Counted from the stretch's first letter, positions 7,662-20,051 are shown. The stretch is DNA of 64,000 nt from Flavobacterium sp. xlx-214 (GCF_013874595.1 NZ_CP059431.1:682001-746000); one strand, 5' to 3'. A program made the numbers and translations. Notes: a model not told the origin generated them from the letters alone.

Positions 7662-9617
7662 TTACATATCTACTATGATAAACTCTGATCTACGGTTTTG
7701 TTGATGCTGCTCTTCTGAACATTTAACACCATCTGCACATTTGTTTACCAACTCACGCTCACCATAACCTTTTGCGGTTAAACGTGATGCAGATATACCT
7801 TTAGAAATTAACCATTCTCTTGTTGATTTGGCTCTTCTGTCTGATAAATTGTCGTTGTATTTGTGCGATGCACGGCTATCGGTATGTGAACGGATGTCTA
7901 CAACCATGTCTGGGTATTCTTCCATTACTGCCAATACTTTTGCTAATTCTGCTGCTGCATCTGGGCGAATGTTGTGTTTGTCTAAATCAAAATAAATTGG
8001 GTTTAGCTGCAACACTTTAAATAAATCATCGCCTTTCTTAAGCGGTATTTTACTGCGCTCTAACACTACTACTGCTTCGGTTTCTCCGCTCTCTGTTGGT
8101 AGGGTTACATTAGCTTCTTGGGTAAAATAGTCTTGCTTCTCTGCTCGAATGCGGTAGGTTGATCCACAATCAAAATCAGCATTAAAGCGGTAGCCATCGT
8201 TTTGATAGCCATTGCTGCTTAACGGATTTTCATAATACACGTTGTATAACGATACGGTGGCATCTTTGATTTCCTGACGCGTTTGCGCATCAATTACTTT
8301 TACTTTTAAGTTTTGATCGCATTGTAATACCAATGCGCGGTTTTCATAAAAGCTGTAAATATCATCGTTACCCTTACCGCCTTCTCTGTTTGATGAAAAG
8401 AAACCGTTTTTACTTTGTGTATCGATATAATACGCAAAATCATCGTAATTTGAGTTAACAGGCGCTCCTAAGTTTTGCACTTCTGAGAACATACCATTGC
8501 TTAAGATACCGGCTCCGTAAACATCTAATCCGCCTAGGCCTACTCTACCATCGCTTGAAAAATACAACTCGTTATTAGCTGTTACAAACGGAAAGGTTTC
8601 ACGGGCTTCGGTGTTGATTTGTGGTCCTAGGTTCTTTGGCGATCCGTAACTCTTTTCGTTTACCGTTACACTCCATAAATCAGTTGAACCGTAGCCTCCT
8701 GCGCGATCTGATGAAAAGTAAAGCATGGTTTCATCTTTACTTAACGCTGGATGCGATGTGTTGAACTCGTTGCTGTTAAAAGGCAACTCGGTTACATTAC
8801 TCCATTTGCCATCTACATTCTCTGCACGGTAAATTTTTAGCTTGGTATTGCCATCGCTATCAAACTTACGTGTTTTGTTGTTGTAGTTGTTACGGGTAAA
8901 GTACATGGTTTGCCCATCTTTGGTTACTACCGCCGATGCCTCATTGTACATGCTTTTTACACGACCTTTGATGCGCTTTACGCCGCTTGCTTGGTTGTTA
9001 GATACATTGGCTGTATACAAACTAGTAAAGGCTTCGCCTGTCCAGGTGTGTTCTTTTTTGCTTAAACTACCGGTATCGCGGGCGCTGGTAAAGTACAATT
9101 GGTTGTTGTGTACATAACTTCCGTAATCGGCCATTGGCGTGTTAATAGCCAGGTTGCTTAACTGATCGTATCGACCTGAGTTGGCTTGAATTTGTGCTTC
9201 TAAGGCTGCTTCGTTTTTGCGAATTTGCCCTATTTGCGTTTCGCTTCCTACTTTGTCTACAAATTGTTTGTAATAGCTCTTTGCCTCAGCATCACGTCCT
9301 ACGTTTTGCAAGGTTTGCGCATAACGGTAGTAGTATTCTGGTGCTAAATTGCTTCCAAACTCGTTGATTAATTGTTCGTAATGTGGCTGTGCTTCTGCAT
9401 AGCGTGCATTAAAATAATACGCATTTGCCAATTTTGAAAGTACTTCTTCTGTTGCATGACCGCGTTTTACCACTTTTTCATAAATGGTAATGGCATCGGT
9501 ATACGCCCATTGGTTGTACTCTTTGGTGGCCTTTTTTAAGCCGGCTTGTGCTTGCATCTCTGTATGCCCTAAAAATAAGGCAGATACTAAGGCTGTTGTT
9601 ATGATTCCTTTTTTCAT
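7662..9617 (-). CDS. OmpA family protein with TPR and PD40 (WD40-like) repeats
   Basis: This is a 651-residue exported protein with a signal peptide ending MQAQ. In order it has TPR-like helices (about 25-145), four PD40 beta-propeller blades (for example SHPALSKDETMLYFSSDRAGG and SNREGGKGNDDIYSF, about 160-425), a small beta domain like a carboxypeptidase regulatory domain (about 430-520), and a C-terminal OmpA domain. The OmpA domain carries YFDLDKHNIRPD and the peptidoglycan-binding Asp and Arg in SHTDSRASHKYNDNLSDRRA. The same architecture occurs in T9SS-associated peptidoglycan-binding proteins such as PorE. It lies 11 bp downstream of the PorP/SprF gene and is the third gene of the adhesin operon, probably anchoring this assembly to the wall. 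Confidence 0.92.
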   Translation of the reverse strand: MKKGIITTALVSALFLGHTEMQAQAGLKKATKEYNQWAYTDAITIYEKVVKRGHATEEVLSKLANAYYFNARYAEAQPHYEQLINEFGSNLAPEYYYRYAQTLQNVGRDAEAKSYYKQFVDKVGSETQIGQIRKNEAALEAQIQANSGRYDQLSNLAINTPMADYGSYVHNNQLYFTSARDTGSLSKKEHTWTGEAFTSLYTANVSNNQASGVKRIKGRVKSMYNEASAVVTKDGQTMYFTRNNYNNKTRKFDSDGNTKLKIYRAENVDGKWSNVTELPFNSNEFNTSHPALSKDETMLYFSSDRAGGYGSTDLWSVTVNEKSYGSPKNLGPQINTEARETFPFVTANNELYFSSDGRVGLGGLDVYGAGILSNGMFSEVQNLGAPVNSNYDDFAYYIDTQSKNGFFSSNREGGKGNDDIYSFYENRALVLQCDQNLKVKVIDAQTRQEIKDATVSLYNVYYENPLSSNGYQNDGYRFNADFDCGSTYRIRAEKQDYFTQEANVTLPTESGETEAVVVLERSKIPLKKGDDLFKVLQLNPIYFDLDKHNIRPDAAAELAKVLAVMEEYPDMVVDIRSHTDSRASHKYNDNLSDRRAKSTREWLISKGISASRLTAKGYGERELVNKCADGVKCSEEQHQQNRRSEFIIVDM

Positions 9618-9628
9618 GACCTTTGTTT

Positions 9629-10564
9629 TTAGTAGAAACGTGGCGAATTCACGCGACGGTACTTGTTAAACAATTCAAAGCGTACAAATAATTCATGTGA
9701 TCCATTGTTGTAACGACCCAGTTTGGTGGTTTCTGAATCGTAGCTGTATCCTAACATCAACCCATCAGTTACTTGGAAACCTGCTAAGGCACTCCATGCG
9801 GCATCCCAACGGTAAGCTGCCCCTAAGGTTAGCTTGTCGTGAATTAGGAAGTTCGCCGTTACATCGGCTTGTAATGGTGCTCCACTTACGGCTTTTAATA
9901 AAAAGGCTGGTTTGAATTTCAAGGTTGGATTGATTTCAAATACATGACCTCCCATTAAATAGAAGTGCTGACGCTGGTTCATTGCGCTGTAAAGCGTTCC
10001 GTTTTCAAAGCGTTTGTTTTCTAAGAAATTGGGTACCGATAAACCTACGTAGCTTTTTTCATTGTGCCAGTAGATACCTGCCCCTATGTTAGGCGATGCT
10101 TCGTCTGATATATCATGTAGAATCATTGGATCATTAGGATTGAATTTGTTTAAGCGTGAGTACGCTACGTTTAACATATTCAACGATCCTTTTACACCAA
10201 AGCTTAACTTGCTATCGCGCTGATTTAAATCAATGGTGTACGATACATCCAAACTAATGGTGTTTTCATTAATAACCCCTAACTTATCGTTTACAAAACT
10301 TAACCCTACTCCTAACTTACTGTCTTGAATAGGTGTGTTTACTGAGAACGAGTTGGTTGTGGGTGCCCCTTCTAATCCTACCCATTGGGTACGATGTAAT
10401 CCAAAAATACTTAATGCGCCACGGCTACCCGCATACGCTGGGTTGATGTTCACCGTGTTGTACATATAATTGGTATACTGTGGGTCTTGTTGGGCTTGCA
10501 CTTGCGTGCTGCCCAACAGGATTATTCCCATCAATATTTTTGTGATTTTATGTGATAAATTCAT
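9629..10564 (-). CDS. PorP/SprF family type IX secretion system outer membrane protein
   Basis: This is a 311-residue protein with a signal peptide ending VQAQ. The family signature follows immediately (QQDPQYTNYMYNTVNINPAYAGSRG), with further hallmarks FGLHRTQWVG and a beta-barrel with alternating polar and apolar strands. SprF-like proteins are needed for secretion and surface attachment of large adhesins with type B T9SS C-terminal domains, and are usually encoded next to their client. That is the arrangement here: the giant adhesin lies 13 bp upstream and the OmpA/PD40 gene follows. I leave the symbol empty because several paralogues usually exist per genome. Confidence 0.93.
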   Translation of the reverse strand: MNLSHKITKILMGIILLGSTQVQAQQDPQYTNYMYNTVNINPAYAGSRGALSIFGLHRTQWVGLEGAPTTNSFSVNTPIQDSKLGVGLSFVNDKLGVINENTISLDVSYTIDLNQRDSKLSFGVKGSLNMLNVAYSRLNKFNPNDPMILHDISDEASPNIGAGIYWHNEKSYVGLSVPNFLENKRFENGTLYSAMNQRQHFYLMGGHVFEINPTLKFKPAFLLKAVSGAPLQADVTANFLIHDKLTLGAAYRWDAAWSALAGFQVTDGLMLGYSYDSETTKLGRYNNGSHELFVRFELFNKYRRVNSPRFY

Positions 10565-10577
10565 GTCCCGTGCTGTT

Positions 10578-13500
10578 TTAGTTTGTCTCTAAATGTAAGT
10601 AACCTGCTTGCTCTTTTGGATACACTTGTCCGTTTCCTAAATCGAAGTTGTACTTAATTACATAATAGTAGGTACCCGTTGGTAATTTATCCGCTTTCTT
10701 AACTGTTACACGCCCTTCTGAATAACCTTTGAACGTGTTGCCGTTTGAGTTGTAGTTCTTGGTTTCATAAACCAATACACCCCAACGGTTGTAAATCTCT
10801 ACGGTGTTACCTGGATAACAATCGATTCCTTTCAATACCAACTCGTCGTTCATTCCATCACCATTTGGTGTTACGGCATTGAACACTTCCATTGGACATG
10901 ATAAGTGGATAACTTGTGTATAACGTGTTTCGTTTCCACATGCATCACTTGCAATCCATGTTCTTACAATATCGTACTTAGCATCACAATTGCCCGCTAC
11001 TTTTTCTTCGGTAACGCGTACAGTTGCTGCGCCACATGCATCGGTTGCTGTTAATACTTCCGCTGGTTTTAAATCTTCACATGCCATGTAAAGCTCTGCA
11101 GCTGGTAAGGTACCTACAAACTCTGGTGCTGTTGTGTCTTGAACTGTTACTACTTGGGTGTGTGTTGCTGTGTTGCCACATGCATCAGTTGCTGTCCAAG
11201 TACGTACTAATTCGTAATCATTTGCACATGATCCATCTTTGCGTACTTCTGCGTAAGCTACGGTTACATCATTACAATCTTCTGCTGCTAAAACAGGGGC
11301 GCTTGGTACTGCATTACATTCTACGGTTACGTTTTCTGGTAATACGCCTACAAACTCAGGTGCTTTGGTATCTTGAACCGTGATGGTTTGTGATACTGTG
11401 CGTACATTGTTACATGCATCTACTCCTGTCCATGTTCTTACAATTTGGTAATTGTTACCACATGTTCCGTCTATTCTTTCTTCGGTCATCGTTACCTGTA
11501 CTGGATCACATGACGAAGGTGTGAATATTGGTGCATCGGTTGGTAAAGCTTCGCTACACTCTATTACTACATCTGCTGGTGCTGCATCCACAATAACAAT
11601 AGCTACTGCATTGTCACAATTGGTTGGATTTAACTTCTCACAAATGGTGTATGGATATGTATAAGCGCCTGCTGGTGTACCTGCTGCAATGCTGATAGTA
11701 CCATCTGGGTTCATTGTTAAACCTGCATTTGGACTTGCTCCTGGAGTTAATGTAATTTCTGTTGGAATTACTGCTACTCCATTCAAGGTATCGTTTTCTA
11801 ATACGCTTGCTGTAGTACCGCCTACTTTACCATCAAATGCTACATACTCGTTGTCTACTGCATCAATCTTAGCTGCGGTTACTACTACGGTTGCTGTTGC
11901 AGTATCACAGTTGTTTGGATTTAACTTCTCACAAATAGTATACGTGTACGTATACGTACCTGCTGGGGTTTGCGGCGCTACCGTAATAGTTCCATCTGAG
12001 TTCATGCTTAAACCTGGGTTACTTGATGTACCTGGGGTTAAGGTTACTTCTGATGGTTTTACTGGTTGACCGTTTAACGTATCGTTTGTTAATACACTTG
12101 GGGTGTTACCGCCTACATATCCGTTGATTGGTGCTGATGTATCGTCTACTGCATCAATCTTAGCTGCGGTTACTACTACGGTTGCTGTTGCAGTATCGCA
12201 GTTGTTTGGATTTAACTTCTCACAAATAGTATACGTGTACGTATAGGTACCTGCTGGGGTTTGTGGGGCTACCGTAATAGTTCCATCTGGGTTCATTGTT
12301 AAACCTGGGTTGCTTGATGTACCTGGGGTTAAGTTTACTTCTGATGGTTTTACTGGTTGACCGTTTAAGGTATCGTTTGTTAATACACTTGGGGTGTTAC
12401 CGCCTACATATCCGTTGATTGGTGCTGATGTATCATCTACTGCATCAATCTTAGCTGCTTCTACTACTACTGTTGCGGTTGCAGTATCGCAGTTGTTTGG
12501 ATTTAACTTCTCACAAATAGTATACGTGTACGTATAGGTACCTGCTGGGGTTTGTGGGGCTACCGTAATAGTTCCATCTGAGTTCATTGTTAAACCTGGG
12601 TTGCTTGATGTACCTGGGGTTAAGTTTACTTCTGATGGTTTTACGGGTTGACCGTTTAAGGTATCGTTTGTTAATACACTTGGGGTGTTACCGCCTACAT
12701 ATCCGTTGATTGGTCCGTAGTTATCATCTACTGCATCAATCTTAGCTGCTTCTACTACTACTGTTGCTGTTGCAGTATCACAGTTGTTTGGATTTAACTT
12801 CTCACAAATAGTATACGTGTACGTATAGGTACCTGCTGGGGTTTGTGGGGCTACCGTAATAGTTCCATCTGAGTTCATTGTTAAACCTGGGTTGCTTGAT
12901 GTACCTGGGGTTAAGTTTACTTCTGATGGTTTTACTGGTTGACCGTTTAAGGTATCGTTTGTTAATACACTTGGGGTGTTACCGCCTACATATCCGTTGA
13001 TTGGTGCTGATGTATCGTCTACTGCATCAATCTTAGCTGCTTCTACTACTACTGTTGCTGTTGCTGTATCACAGTTGTTTGGATTTAACTTCTCACAAAT
13101 AGTATACGTGTACGTATAGGTACCTGCTGGTGTTTGTGGGGCTACCGTAATGGTTCCATCTGAGTTCATGCTTAAACCTGGGTTACTTGGTGTACCTGGG
13201 GTTAAGTTTACTTCTGATGGTTTTACTGGTTGACCGTTTAAGGTATCGTTTGTTAATACACTTGGGGTGTTACCGCCTACATATCCATTGATTGGTCCGT
13301 AGTTATCATCTACTGCATCAATCTTAGCTGCGGTTACTACTACGGTTGCTGTTGCAGTATCACAGTTGTTTGGATTTAACTTCTCACAAATAGTATACGT
13401 GTACGTATAGGTACCTGCTGGGGTTTGTGGCGCTACCGTAATAGTTCCATCTGAGTTCATTGTTAAACCTGGGTTACTTGATGTACCTGGGGTTAAGTTT

Positions 13501-16500
13501 ACTTCTGATGGTTTTACGGGTTGACCGTTTAACGTATCGTTTGTTAATACACTTGGGGTGTTACCGCCTACATATCCGTTGATTGGTGCTGATGTATCAT
13601 CTACTGCATCAATCTTAGCTGCTTCTACTACTACTGTTGCGGTTGCAGTATCGCAGTTGTTTGGATTTAACTTCTCACAAATAGTATACGTGTACGTATA
13701 GGTACCTGCTGGGGTTTGTGGGGCTACCGTAATAGTTCCATCTGAGTTCATTGTTAAACCTGGGTTGCTTGATGTACCTGGGGTTAAGTTTACTTCTGAT
13801 GGTTTTACGGGTTGACCGTTTAAGGTATCGTTTGTTAATACACTTGGGGTGTTACCGCCTACATATCCGTTGATTGGTCCGTAGTTATCATCTACTGCAT
13901 CAATCTTAGCTGCTTCTACTACTACTGTTGCTGTTGCAGTATCACAGTTGTTTGGATTTAACTTCTCACAAATAGTATACGTGTACGTATAGGTACCTGC
14001 TGGGGTTTGTGGCGCTACTGTAATAGTTCCATCTGAGTTCATTGTTAAACCTAGGTTGCTTGATGTACCTGGGGTTAAGTTTACTTCTGATGGTTTTACT
14101 GGTTGACCGTTTAAGGTATCGTTTGTTAATACACTTGGGGTGTTACCGCCTACATATCCGTTGATTGGTGCTGATGTATCGTCTACTGCATCAATCTTAG
14201 CTGCTTCTACTACTACTGTTGCTGTTGCAGTATCACAGTTGTTTGGATTTAACTTCTCACAAATAGTATACGTGTACGTATAGGTACCTGCTGGGGTTTG
14301 TGGGGCTACCGTAATAGTTCCATCTGAGTTCATTGTTAAACCTGGGTTGCTTGATGTACCTGGGGTTAAGTTTACTTCTGATGGTTTTACTGGTTGACCG
14401 TTTAAGGTATCGTTTGTTAATACACTTGGGGTGTTACCGCCTACATATCCATTGATTGGTCCGTAGTTATCATCTACTGCATCAATCTTAGCTGCTTCTA
14501 CTACTACTGTTGCTGTTGCAGTATCACAGTTGTTTGGATTTAACTTCTCACAAATAGTATACGTGTACGTATAGGTACCTGCTGGGGTTTGTGGCGCTAC
14601 CGTAATAGTTCCATCTGAGTTCATTGTTAAACCTGGGTTACTTGATGTACCTGGGGTTAAGTTTACTTCTGATGGTTTTACGGGTTGACCGTTTAAGGTA
14701 TCGTTTGTTAATACACTTGGGGTGTTACCGCCTACATATCCGTTGATTGGTCCGTAGTTATCATCTACTGCATCAATCTTAGCTGCTTCTACTACTACTG
14801 TTGCTGTTGCAGTATCACAGTTGTTTGGATTTAACTTCTCACAAATAGTATACGTGTACGTATAGGTACCTGCTGGGGTTTGTGGGGCTACTGTAATAGT
14901 TCCATCTGGGTTCATTGTTAAACCTGGGTTACTTGATGTACCTGGGGTTAAGGTTACTTGTGATGGATTTACTGGTTGACCGTTTAACGTATCGTTTGTT
15001 AATACACTTGGGGTGTTACCGCCTACATATCCGTTGATTGGTGCTGATGTATCATCTACTGCATCAATCTTAGCTGCTTCTACTACTACTGTTGCTGTTG
15101 CTGTATCACAGTTGTTTGGATTTAACTTCTCACAAATAGTATACGTGTACGTATACGTACCTGCTGGGGTTTGTGGCGCTACCGTAATGGTTCCATCTGG
15201 GTTCATTGTTAAACCTGGGTTGCTTGATGTACCTGGGGTTAAGTTTACTTCTGATGGTTTTACTGGTTGACCGTTTAACGTATCGTTTGTTAATACACTT
15301 GGGGTGTTACCGCCTACATATCCATTGATTGGTCCGTAGTTATCGTCTACTGCATCAATCTTAGCTGCGGTTACTACTACGGTTGCTGTTGCAGTATCAC
15401 AGTTGTTTGGATTTAACTTCTCACAAATAGTATACGTGTACGTATACGTACCTGCTGGTGTTTGTGGGGCTACTGTAATAGTTCCATCTGGGTTCATTGT
15501 TAAACCTGGGTTGCTTGATGTACCTGGGGTTAAGTTTACTTCTGATGGTTTTACTGGTTGACCGTTTAACGTATCGTTTGTTAATACACTTGGGGTGTTA
15601 CCGCCTACATATCCATTGATTGGTCCGTAGTTATCGTCTACTGCATCAATCTTAGCTGCGGTTACTACTACGGTTGCTGTTGCAGTATCACAGTTGTTTG
15701 GATTTAACTTCTCACAAATAGTATACGTGTACGTATACGTACCTGCTGGTGTTTGTGGGGCTACTGTAATAGTTCCATCTGGGTTCATTGTTAAACCTGG
15801 GTTGCTTGATGTACCTGGGGTTATGTTTACTTCTGATGGTTTTACTGGTTGACCGTTTAAGGTATCGTTTGTTAATACACTTGGGGTGTTACCGCCTACA
15901 TATCCGTTGATTGGTCCGTAGTTATCATCTATTGCATCAATCTTAGCTGCGGTTACTACTACGGTTGCTGTTGCAGTATCACAGTTGTTTGGATTTAACT
16001 TCTCACAAATAGTATACGTGTACGTATACGTACCTGCTGGTGTTTGTGGGGCTACCGTAATAGTTCCATCTGGGTTCATTGTTAAACCTGGGTTGCTTGA
16101 TGTACCTGGGGTTAAGTTTACTTCTGATGGTTTTACTGGTTGACCGTTTAAGGTATCGTTTGTTAATACACTTGGGGTGTTACCGCCTACATATCCGTTG
16201 ATTGGTCCGTAGTTATCATCTACTGCATCAATCTTAGCTGCGGTTACTACTACGGTTACTTTTGCAGTGTCACATGTATTGTTTACTGTACAAATTTTGT
16301 ATTCAATTACATAAGTACCTGCTGGAGTGCCTGCTGGCACACTTACTACACCTGTTGTGGTATTAACTACAGGTACATTTGCCCCTGGAGATACTGGTGT
16401 TGCTGGAGTTACGATTGAAATAACTACCGATGCTGCTGGTATGTTTGGTGTACCATTTAATACATCGTTTGTTAATATATTTACAACATTTGCGTTTCCT

Positions 16501-19475
16501 GCATGTCCTACAACTGGTGTTGATGACATGTTATCATCTATTGCATCTATTGATTCGGTTGATACAAGAATTACATTATCTGACCCAGAACAGTCTGCAT
16601 TAGTCACAGTCCATTTCATTTCAACAGTAGAAGCTGCTGGAATAATCACTTGCGTATTATAAACATTTACGTTAGTTATCTGTACTGTATTATTTGCTAA
16701 TGAATTTCCATTAACATCTTTTACAGAAACTACAGTCCATGTTCCTTGAGAATTTGCCGAAGTTAATTGCTTAGCGTTCATTGTAAAAGTAGTACCCGCC
16801 AATGTTTGGTCTGGTCCTGCATTTACTGTTCCTGCATCTGTATTAACAGTAACTGTTACATTGGCAGATGTTGGTGTTACATTAGCACATCCTAAACTAG
16901 TTTTCAAAGCATATGTAACTGTATATGTAGTTGTAACTGTAGGATTTACATTAACTGAACTTCCTGTTCCTATCTGAGTAGCTCCGTTTTTCCAAACAAT
17001 ATCAAATACCGCGTCTGAAAGAGCTACTGATAATACCACCGCTTTACCTGGAGCACAAATCTCTGGTTTACTAGCTGTTGGATTTGGCAATGTAGGTATG
17101 CCATTAGCTAAAATCACTTCTTGTTGCGTAAAACCACAATTGGTAATAACTCTAACAATATACTTGCCAGCTGATAAGTTTTTGAATATGTGAGAAGTCT
17201 CCGTTACATTTGTAGTATTATATTGATCTAATGGCGCATCTGTATCTGGATTAGCTGTACTTGGCCAAATTTTATAGTTGATAAACCCAACTGCCTGACC
17301 AGTAGTTGATACCACAATAATTCCTGAATTTGGATTGTTAGGATCACAATATAAACTGGCTGTAGTAAATTTAACCTCTTCTCTAGGCAATACTGTAACT
17401 GGCACCAAAATTTCTCTACCTGTTACAGAAGAGTTTCTATCGGTTCCTCCAACTGCTAAAGAATGAACAGACATCCCACTAGTGCTAAAATCATTCATTA
17501 CAATGAAATAATCACCTGGAGCAATATTGGTAAACTGTCCTTTATATCTATCTGTTGATGTATAAGTTTGTGCTAAAGTACCTTTTGCTCCATTAACTGC
17601 ATTGTACAATCTTGTATTGTTTGTTAATCCTAAAGTATTAACTTGTCCCATATCAAATGTAATCGTATTAGCACCACAAGAAGAAGCAGTAACTTTTATT
17701 ACAGGATTATAAGAAGCTAATTTAGAAACGGTTATTGTAGCAGAACCTGATATATTACAAGCCAAATCTGTACCTACTATTTTATAGTCTCCTGGAGGAA
17801 GATCATCAAATGCTTGTCTAACTTGTAAACTAGCATAATCAGTTTCAAACACATACGGAAAATTAATGGTTTTAGTTGCTGCTGCTGTAGCTAAATTATA
17901 AGGATTTGAAGGCGCATAAGTATAACTATTAACTCCATCGGTACGTTCTATAGACCAACGGGTCTTTCCTAAAGTATAATCAAAACCAATTGGTCCTAAA
18001 TCTGTTGTTTCTAAACTAACATAACCTGTTCCGTCTAACACCGAATTTCCCTGCGATAATTTCATACGACTTAAAGGATGCGTTGCTGGGGTTTTGTTAA
18101 AGATAAAATCTTTGTGTATAACTGGTGTACCACAACTATTATCTACAATTTCAATTCGATATCTATTTCCTTGTACAAGATTATATCCAGCATTTGCATT
18201 ATTAGGAAATATTCTACCAATTCCTGAGTCTGAAGTTAAACCAATTATATAGCTGGTTTCATCAATAGCTTCAAGTAAAACCCAATTCCCAGAATTTAAA
18301 GGTTGCTCTTCGTAAATCTTATAGGTTATTGTACCTGTTGCTGGTGTAACCAATGGATTTGGTCTGTAAGCCAAATAGCGGCCTACCCCTGGTGTATTTG
18401 AAGGTCGTGTTTGCTCCACCGTAACAGTGTTTAATGCTCCACAAAGTACTGATGAATAAGTACTGTTTAAATTATAAACAAAATCATCTCTATCTATTGG
18501 ATCTGTAGTATATGAAAAAGTACGCTCATCACATCCATCTGAAATTTTTATAGTAACTGGTGTATTGGGTGGCACGTTCTCAAAATAAGGTACCGTACCA
18601 GGTATACCAGGTAATGTTGAATTTTTTCGATTATAAGTATTTCCACCATAGGTTATGGTCATAGAACCCTCTGTAAGTACTTTATTAACTAGAACATTGT
18701 CATAATTAAAAACCCCGTTAGTATTCAATACAATATTCCAAGCATTACAATTTGTAGTAGAAAGCAACTCCATAATGTTTCCTGGGATAAATGTTTGTAA
18801 TTTACCTCCTGTATAATTAGAAATTGTAAAACCTTGATCTTTTGAAACGATACAAGTTGGAGAAGAATTTTCAGTAATGGTAACTTGATAAGTTCCTGGA
18901 GATAAATTGTTAAAAGTCCAGCTGGTAGCATTAGTTGGTCCAGAAGTACGATTTAATGATTTAATCTCATAAACATAATTTCCTGTACGAGAAACGGTTG
19001 TTGTTACCTCACCATTTGCTGTGTACAATGGATCTCCTGTTCTACAAGTAATATTTTTTGCCACAACAGTATATGTAAATGGCTGGTAGGTAGAAGTTAT
19101 TGACACAGTTTTCTTTACTGAAGAGGAACCAGATTGCGACACAGTTACATCATAATTACCAGGTGCTAGGTTATTAAAAGTTCCTGCACCAGCACTATCT
19201 AATGTAATAGTTTGCAAAACAGTACTGTTTCCTGCATTAGTTAAAATTGCACTAGCTAAGCAATTATTACCACCTGGCACGGCAATTTGTATAGCTCCAT
19301 CTTGCACACACACACCATTTACTGGTGTAGCTGTAAATGTACTGATATTACATTGAGCAAATCCGGTTTGGACTGTAAATGCAAACAGTACTAACATCAT
19401 AAGAACGGAGAACAAATAATTGTTTCCTACTATTCCTATTCTGTTAATAGAATTCTTGAGTAGCTTTAAATTCAT
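10578..19475 (-). CDS. Giant SprB-like T9SS adhesin with fifteen 97-residue repeats
   Basis: This is a 2965-residue cell-surface protein. The signal peptide is [21 protein letters not shown]. Residues about 40-800 hold diverged beta domains with SprB-like features ([12 protein letters not shown] and [13 protein letters not shown]). One diverged and then fifteen near-identical 97-residue repeats follow, with one more diverged copy after them. Each repeat has the cadherin/CshA-like pattern [31 protein letters not shown] and a Cys pair in [10 protein letters not shown]. Three HYR-like domains come next ([10 protein letters not shown]). The last 90 residues or so are a type B T9SS gliding-motility C-terminal domain ([41 protein letters not shown]). 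It heads the operon with PorP/SprF and OmpA genes. I used the ATG at 19475; an upstream TTG at 19484 is less likely. Confidence 0.93.
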   Translation of the reverse strand: MNLKLLKNSINRIGIVGNNYLFSVLMMLVLFAFTVQTGFAQCNISTFTATPVNGVCVQDGAIQIAVPGGNNCLASAILTNAGNSTVLQTITLDSAGAGTFNNLAPGNYDVTVSQSGSSSVKKTVSITSTYQPFTYTVVAKNITCRTGDPLYTANGEVTTTVSRTGNYVYEIKSLNRTSGPTNATSWTFNNLSPGTYQVTITENSSPTCIVSKDQGFTISNYTGGKLQTFIPGNIMELLSTTNCNAWNIVLNTNGVFNYDNVLVNKVLTEGSMTITYGGNTYNRKNSTLPGIPGTVPYFENVPPNTPVTIKISDGCDERTFSYTTDPIDRDDFVYNLNSTYSSVLCGALNTVTVEQTRPSNTPGVGRYLAYRPNPLVTPATGTITYKIYEEQPLNSGNWVLLEAIDETSYIIGLTSDSGIGRIFPNNANAGYNLVQGNRYRIEIVDNSCGTPVIHKDFIFNKTPATHPLSRMKLSQGNSVLDGTGYVSLETTDLGPIGFDYTLGKTRWSIERTDGVNSYTYAPSNPYNLATAAATKTINFPYVFETDYASLQVRQAFDDLPPGDYKIVGTDLACNISGSATITVSKLASYNPVIKVTASSCGANTITFDMGQVNTLGLTNNTRLYNAVNGAKGTLAQTYTSTDRYKGQFTNIAPGDYFIVMNDFSTSGMSVHSLAVGGTDRNSSVTGREILVPVTVLPREEVKFTTASLYCDPNNPNSGIIVVSTTGQAVGFINYKIWPSTANPDTDAPLDQYNTTNVTETSHIFKNLSAGKYIVRVITNCGFTQQEVILANGIPTLPNPTASKPEICAPGKAVVLSVALSDAVFDIVWKNGATQIGTGSSVNVNPTVTTTYTVTYALKTSLGCANVTPTSANVTVTVNTDAGTVNAGPDQTLAGTTFTMNAKQLTSANSQGTWTVVSVKDVNGNSLANNTVQITNVNVYNTQVIIPAASTVEMKWTVTNADCSGSDNVILVSTESIDAIDDNMSSTPVVGHAGNANVVNILTNDVLNGTPNIPAASVVISIVTPATPVSPGANVPVVNTTTGVVSVPAGTPAGTYVIEYKICTVNNTCDTAKVTVVVTAAKIDAVDDNYGPINGYVGGNTPSVLTNDTLNGQPVKPSEVNLTPGTSSNPGLTMNPDGTITVAPQTPAGTYTYTYTICEKLNPNNCDTATATVVVTAAKIDAIDDNYGPINGYVGGNTPSVLTNDTLNGQPVKPSEVNITPGTSSNPGLTMNPDGTITVAPQTPAGTYTYTYTICEKLNPNNCDTATATVVVTAAKIDAVDDNYGPINGYVGGNTPSVLTNDTLNGQPVKPSEVNLTPGTSSNPGLTMNPDGTITVAPQTPAGTYTYTYTICEKLNPNNCDTATATVVVTAAKIDAVDDNYGPINGYVGGNTPSVLTNDTLNGQPVKPSEVNLTPGTSSNPGLTMNPDGTITVAPQTPAGTYTYTYTICEKLNPNNCDTATATVVVEAAKIDAVDDTSAPINGYVGGNTPSVLTNDTLNGQPVNPSQVTLTPGTSSNPGLTMNPDGTITVAPQTPAGTYTYTYTICEKLNPNNCDTATATVVVEAAKIDAVDDNYGPINGYVGGNTPSVLTNDTLNGQPVKPSEVNLTPGTSSNPGLTMNSDGTITVAPQTPAGTYTYTYTICEKLNPNNCDTATATVVVEAAKIDAVDDNYGPINGYVGGNTPSVLTNDTLNGQPVKPSEVNLTPGTSSNPGLTMNSDGTITVAPQTPAGTYTYTYTICEKLNPNNCDTATATVVVEAAKIDAVDDTSAPINGYVGGNTPSVLTNDTLNGQPVKPSEVNLTPGTSSNLGLTMNSDGTITVAPQTPAGTYTYTYTICEKLNPNNCDTATATVVVEAAKIDAVDDNYGPINGYVGGNTPSVLTNDTLNGQPVKPSEVNLTPGTSSNPGLTMNSDGTITVAPQTPAGTYTYTYTICEKLNPNNCDTATATVVVEAAKIDAVDDTSAPINGYVGGNTPSVLTNDTLNGQPVKPSEVNLTPGTSSNPGLTMNSDGTITVAPQTPAGTYTYTYTICEKLNPNNCDTATATVVVTAAKIDAVDDNYGPINGYVGGNTPSVLTNDTLNGQPVKPSEVNLTPGTPSNPGLSMNSDGTITVAPQTPAGTYTYTYTICEKLNPNNCDTATATVVVEAAKIDAVDDTSAPINGYVGGNTPSVLTNDTLNGQPVKPSEVNLTPGTSSNPGLTMNSDGTITVAPQTPAGTYTYTYTICEKLNPNNCDTATATVVVEAAKIDAVDDNYGPINGYVGGNTPSVLTNDTLNGQPVKPSEVNLTPGTSSNPGLTMNSDGTITVAPQTPAGTYTYTYTICEKLNPNNCDTATATVVVEAAKIDAVDDTSAPINGYVGGNTPSVLTNDTLNGQPVKPSEVNLTPGTSSNPGLTMNPDGTITVAPQTPAGTYTYTYTICEKLNPNNCDTATATVVVTAAKIDAVDDTSAPINGYVGGNTPSVLTNDTLNGQPVKPSEVTLTPGTSSNPGLSMNSDGTITVAPQTPAGTYTYTYTICEKLNPNNCDTATATVVVTAAKIDAVDNEYVAFDGKVGGTTASVLENDTLNGVAVIPTEITLTPGASPNAGLTMNPDGTISIAAGTPAGAYTYPYTICEKLNPTNCDNAVAIVIVDAAPADVVIECSEALPTDAPIFTPSSCDPVQVTMTEERIDGTCGNNYQIVRTWTGVDACNNVRTVSQTITVQDTKAPEFVGVLPENVTVECNAVPSAPVLAAEDCNDVTVAYAEVRKDGSCANDYELVRTWTATDACGNTATHTQVVTVQDTTAPEFVGTLPAAELYMACEDLKPAEVLTATDACGAATVRVTEEKVAGNCDAKYDIVRTWIASDACGNETRYTQVIHLSCPMEVFNAVTPNGDGMNDELVLKGIDCYPGNTVEIYNRWGVLVYETKNYNSNGNTFKGYSEGRVTVKKADKLPTGTYYYVIKYNFDLGNGQVYPKEQAGYLHLETN
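11877..16241 (-). repeat. Fifteen tandem 291-bp coding repeats in the adhesin gene
   Basis: Repeat boundaries, taken at the AAKIDA codons, are exactly 291 bp apart. The span is 4365 bp, which is 15 x 291. Units are nearly identical in DNA as well as protein. Variable positions mark subfamilies: DDNYGP or DDTSAP near the start, NPDG or NSDG in the middle, VVVT or VVVE at the end, and GTACGTATACGTAC versus GTACGTATAGGTAC at one site. Read from the N-terminus, the NYG (N) and TSAP (T) order is N N N N T N N T N T N T N T T. Confidence 0.95.
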
Positions 19476-20051
19476 ATTAAACAATTTTTAAATAAATATT
19501 TGATTGAGAATTTGCACCTCTTTATTAAGAGATACTTATTGGATGATGTTTAAGAAAGTTAACATAGCATCTCAATAAAAAATCATTACGGTATTTGCTA
19601 CCTTGTTAAGTACTTTTTTCTTTTTTCATAACATTTTTTTTCTGGATTAATATTTTTTTCTAAATAAAAAATCTGCCTTCTTTTAGTCTTATAACATATA
19701 AAACTATTTATTAAAGAAGGCATTTCTGTTTTTAACTTTTCCACAAAAACTCCCCTAATTATGTTGTGAAAAACAGATTGATTTTTAATACTGTAAAGAT
19801 TTATCCAAATTTTAACTAAAAAAAACGGTTCCTCAACCAATAAAACAATTGATTGAAAAAAGAACATAAACAATTAATAATCAACAACTAATCATTTTTT
19901 GTATTTGAAAATTGTTTGGTTTTTAAAAGAAAAAAGAACTAAATGTTAAAAAAAACAATAGTTAAAACTATTTTAATTTAACATTTGGTTATCTTTGAAC
20001 ATCAAAGTTATCTTTTGCTTAAAAGAAAGGTTTTAATTAAATGAACTTAGT
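19476..20051. other. Long AT-rich intergenic region between adhesin and AraC-type gene
   Basis: This 576-bp region holds divergent promoters and no convincing gene. A reading frame at 19598-19873 on the minus strand has poly-A/T-driven composition and is not credible. Visible elements are a small hairpin (CTCTT-TATT-AAGAG, 19518-19531) in the presumed adhesin leader, a 9-bp inverted repeat GCCTTCTTT/AAAGAAGGC (19675-19683 and 19713-19721), and a -7-like box for the AraC-type gene. The length suggests room for regulation of the adhesin operon. Confidence 0.5.
19990..19997 (+). promoter_or_regulatory. -7 promoter box of the AraC-type gene
   Basis: TATCTTTG matches the Bacteroidota consensus TAnnTTTG, about 55 bp upstream of the start codon. 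No clear -33 element is seen. Confidence 0.45.

Noticed and set aside
11877..16241. Possible CRISPR or non-coding satellite array
   Set aside because: The repeats are contiguous, 291 bp long, without spacers, and stay in frame within one long coding sequence.
11024..16662. Plus-strand open frames opposite the adhesin gene
   Set aside because: They mirror the biased codons of the repeats. The minus-strand frame is continuous with signal peptide and T9SS end, so these are shadows.
19598..19873. 91-residue minus-strand frame in the gap before the AraC-type gene
   Set aside because: Composition follows the AT-rich DNA (many Phe, Lys, Ile and Asn). It has no start context or family features.
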